Shown here: positions 63,008 through 64,000 of the stretch, piece after piece
Layout: every line of letters starts with the position of its first letter
Numbering within the stretch: the first letter of the stretch is position 1
Source of the DNA: Thunnus maccoyii
Taxonomy: Eukaryota; Chordata; Actinopteri; Scombriformes; Scombridae
Assembly: GCF_910596095.1 (NCBI RefSeq)
Contig: NC_056535.1
Span: forward strand, 9,093,501 to 9,157,500
Direction: 5' to 3'
Length of the DNA: 64,000 nt
The notes under the pieces: model-generated
Databases searched by the model: none
Seen by the model: only the letters and a program-made list of their open reading frames with translations
What the model was told of the DNA's origin: nothing
Position numbers and translations under genes: made by a program

Positions 63008-63210
63008 TTTTCCTAGGATGGCGAAGTCATGACCCGCCCTATTCTGCCTTTGATTGGCTTACTCTAATTTATTACTCTAACCCTAACCAATCTCACTCCT
63101 CATGCCTAAACCTAACCAACCCAAACAACGAACACCAAACAACGAAGGCAACGAGTACTAGCCAATCAGAGACAGGGTAAGGCTGGATATGACTTCGCCA
63201 TTCTAGGAAA
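63008..63210. mobile_element. About 200-bp inverted-repeat element (MITE) between ttll3 and hmces
   Basis: Left arm TTTTCCTAGGATGGCGAAGT... to GATTGGCT (63008-63059) pairs with the right arm 63159-63210, whose reverse complement begins TTTTCCTAGAATGGCGAAGT and also ends GATTGGCT. Arms are about 52 bp with a mismatched middle. Between them is CTAACC-rich spacer. No coding capacity. Confidence 0.75.
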
Positions 63211-63329
63211 AAAAATCCAGGAAAAAAATTGGCGCCTGTTCAGACTGACTGCTCTGACATCACGGTTGTCATGCGCAGTCGCGCTCAGCCTCTGTCCCTA
63301 TGCTCTGTCCGGACAAATCCCCGCGAACA

Positions 63330-63405
63330 CACCCACACTCATACACACCACATCATAACGTTAATACACCCACACTCATACACACCACAACATAACGTGA
63401 ACACA
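63330..63405. repeat. Two-unit tandem repeat, about 37 bp, in hmces leader/promoter
   Basis: 'acacccacactcatacacac' plus 'cacatcataacgtta' is followed at once by 'acacccacactcatacacac' plus 'cacaacataacgtga'. The duplication contains a CATAACGT core twice. Confidence 0.85.
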
Positions 63406-63419
63406 CACACACGATTGAA

Positions 63420-63446
63420 ACTTCACGATATAACACTCGAAAACAG
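63420..63446 (+). other. hmces: hmces non-coding first exon, 3' end (candidate)
   Basis: 'cactcgaaaacag' is followed by 'gtaagccg' (GT at 63447-63448), a good 5' splice site; the acceptor 'ctgtctcag' ends at 63610. The 5' boundary of the exon is unknown, so the start given is nominal. Confidence 0.6.
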
Positions 63447-63610
63447 GTAAGCCGCTCTGTTTCTAAACTGTGCCTTTACAGCCAGTGAAAGATAAATGTT
63501 TTGTTTACTGAAGTTAATGTTAAGCTAACACTAGCTAATACTGCAGAGTTCTGCACAGTGTTTCTTCACTTATCTTCCACCTGCTACAATTTGTTGACCC
63601 TCTGTCTCAG

Positions 63611-63829
63611 GTGGCAGAAAAGTTTAGGTTCACCAGTAAAATGTGTGGAAGGACTGCGTGTACTCTGGCTCCTGACGAGGTGAGCCGAGCCTGCTGCTAC
63701 AGAGACCGAGGTGGGCAGCGGAAACAGCCCCGTTGGAGGGATGGAGATGCGGACAAATACCGACCCTCTTACAACAAGAGCCCGCAGTCCATGAGTCCTG
63801 TCCTGCTGTCACAGAGACATTTTGATAAG
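63611..63829 (+). CDS. hmces: HMCES (SRAP-domain abasic-site sensor), first coding exon, gene runs off window
   Basis: The exon starts after the acceptor at 63610; the ATG is at 63641 and the exon ends GATAAG/GTGAGC at 63829 with 63 complete codons. The translation [20 protein letters not shown], then [20 protein letters not shown] and [12 protein letters not shown], matches human HMCES ([36 protein letters not shown]). After Met removal Cys2 becomes the N-terminal catalytic residue that crosslinks abasic sites in single-stranded DNA, shielding them at replication forks. Cys2 and the Asn of SYNKSP are present. The rest of the SRAP domain lies beyond the right edge. It is divergent from ttll3 and probably shares its promoter region. 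Confidence 0.93.
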
Positions 63830-64000
63830 GTGAGCTGTCTCTCTCCGTGTGTCAGTTAGATCTCTATGAAATAACTGCGTAAAGTGAAGGACATCACATA
63901 GATCCACGTTATGTGAAGTAATAAGTACTCATCATGCTATAACATCAGAGACACATCTGAAAAGACTTATCGTAGATAAGTTAATTAATAGATACTCTGA
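63830..64000. other. hmces: Start of hmces intron 1 (coding), nothing recognised
   Basis: Ordinary intron sequence up to the window edge. Confidence 0.7.

Overview
The window is nuclear DNA of a teleost fish, probably a spiny-rayed (acanthomorph) species. The evidence is vertebrate genes with conserved exon structure, short introns, a tRNA-Phe identical as I recall it to the vertebrate consensus, and interspersed repeats I know from percomorph genomes: a Sleeping-Beauty-type Tc1 copy, an L1-type LINE, a hAT relic, several MITEs, and the short repeats at about 16.9, 21.3 and 24.4 kb. There is no bacterial sequence, CRISPR array, retrovirus or LTR element that I can see.

Layout. 1-17 kb is mostly intergenic or intronic. 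It holds a promoter-like block with an RFX-type X-box near 3.0 kb, a degenerate minisatellite (5.7-6.1 kb), and a cluster of three intact minus-strand tRNA-Phe(GAA) genes (10.3, 11.6, 12.3 kb) plus a decayed fourth (14.8 kb). 17.9-19.5 kb is an intronless orphan GPCR coding exon, gpr22, with an upstream ORF. 19.6-35 kb is repeat-rich: Tc1, hAT and LINE relics, and a possible lone first exon at 33.6 kb. 35.3-41 kb is cidec (lipid-droplet CIDE protein, five coding exons), associated with a 173-bp inverted duplication. 44.5-45.5 kb is a CRF-family neuropeptide gene (urocortin 2/3 type). 48.4-54.4 kb is uqcrc1 (respiratory complex III core protein 1, 13 coding exons, one intron apparently GC-AG). 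56.3-62.6 kb is ttll3 (tubulin glycylase, 13 coding exons). It diverges from hmces (abasic-site DNA-protein crosslink sensor), whose first coding exon is at 63.6 kb and which runs off the right edge.

All protein genes except hmces lie on the minus strand. I assembled every gene by hand from conserved protein segments and GT/AG junctions. The reading phase closes at every junction in cidec, uqcrc1 and ttll3, giving 244, 478 and 772 residues. The order cidec - urocortin - uqcrc1 - ttll3 mixes two blocks that in human lie on 3p25 (CIDEC, TTLL3) and 3p21 (UCN2, UQCRC1); this is from memory and was not searched. The genes do not form one pathway: they cover adipose lipid storage, a stress peptide, mitochondrial respiration, axonemal tubulin modification and DNA repair.

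No wholly new multi-gene system is evident. The observations most worth checking are the inverted duplication with a palindrome at its edge beside cidec, the GC-AG intron of uqcrc1 with an in-frame GT-AG alternative, the long TG repeat forming the 3' splice site of ttll3 exon 2, the tRNA-Phe duplication cluster, and the identity of the urocortin.
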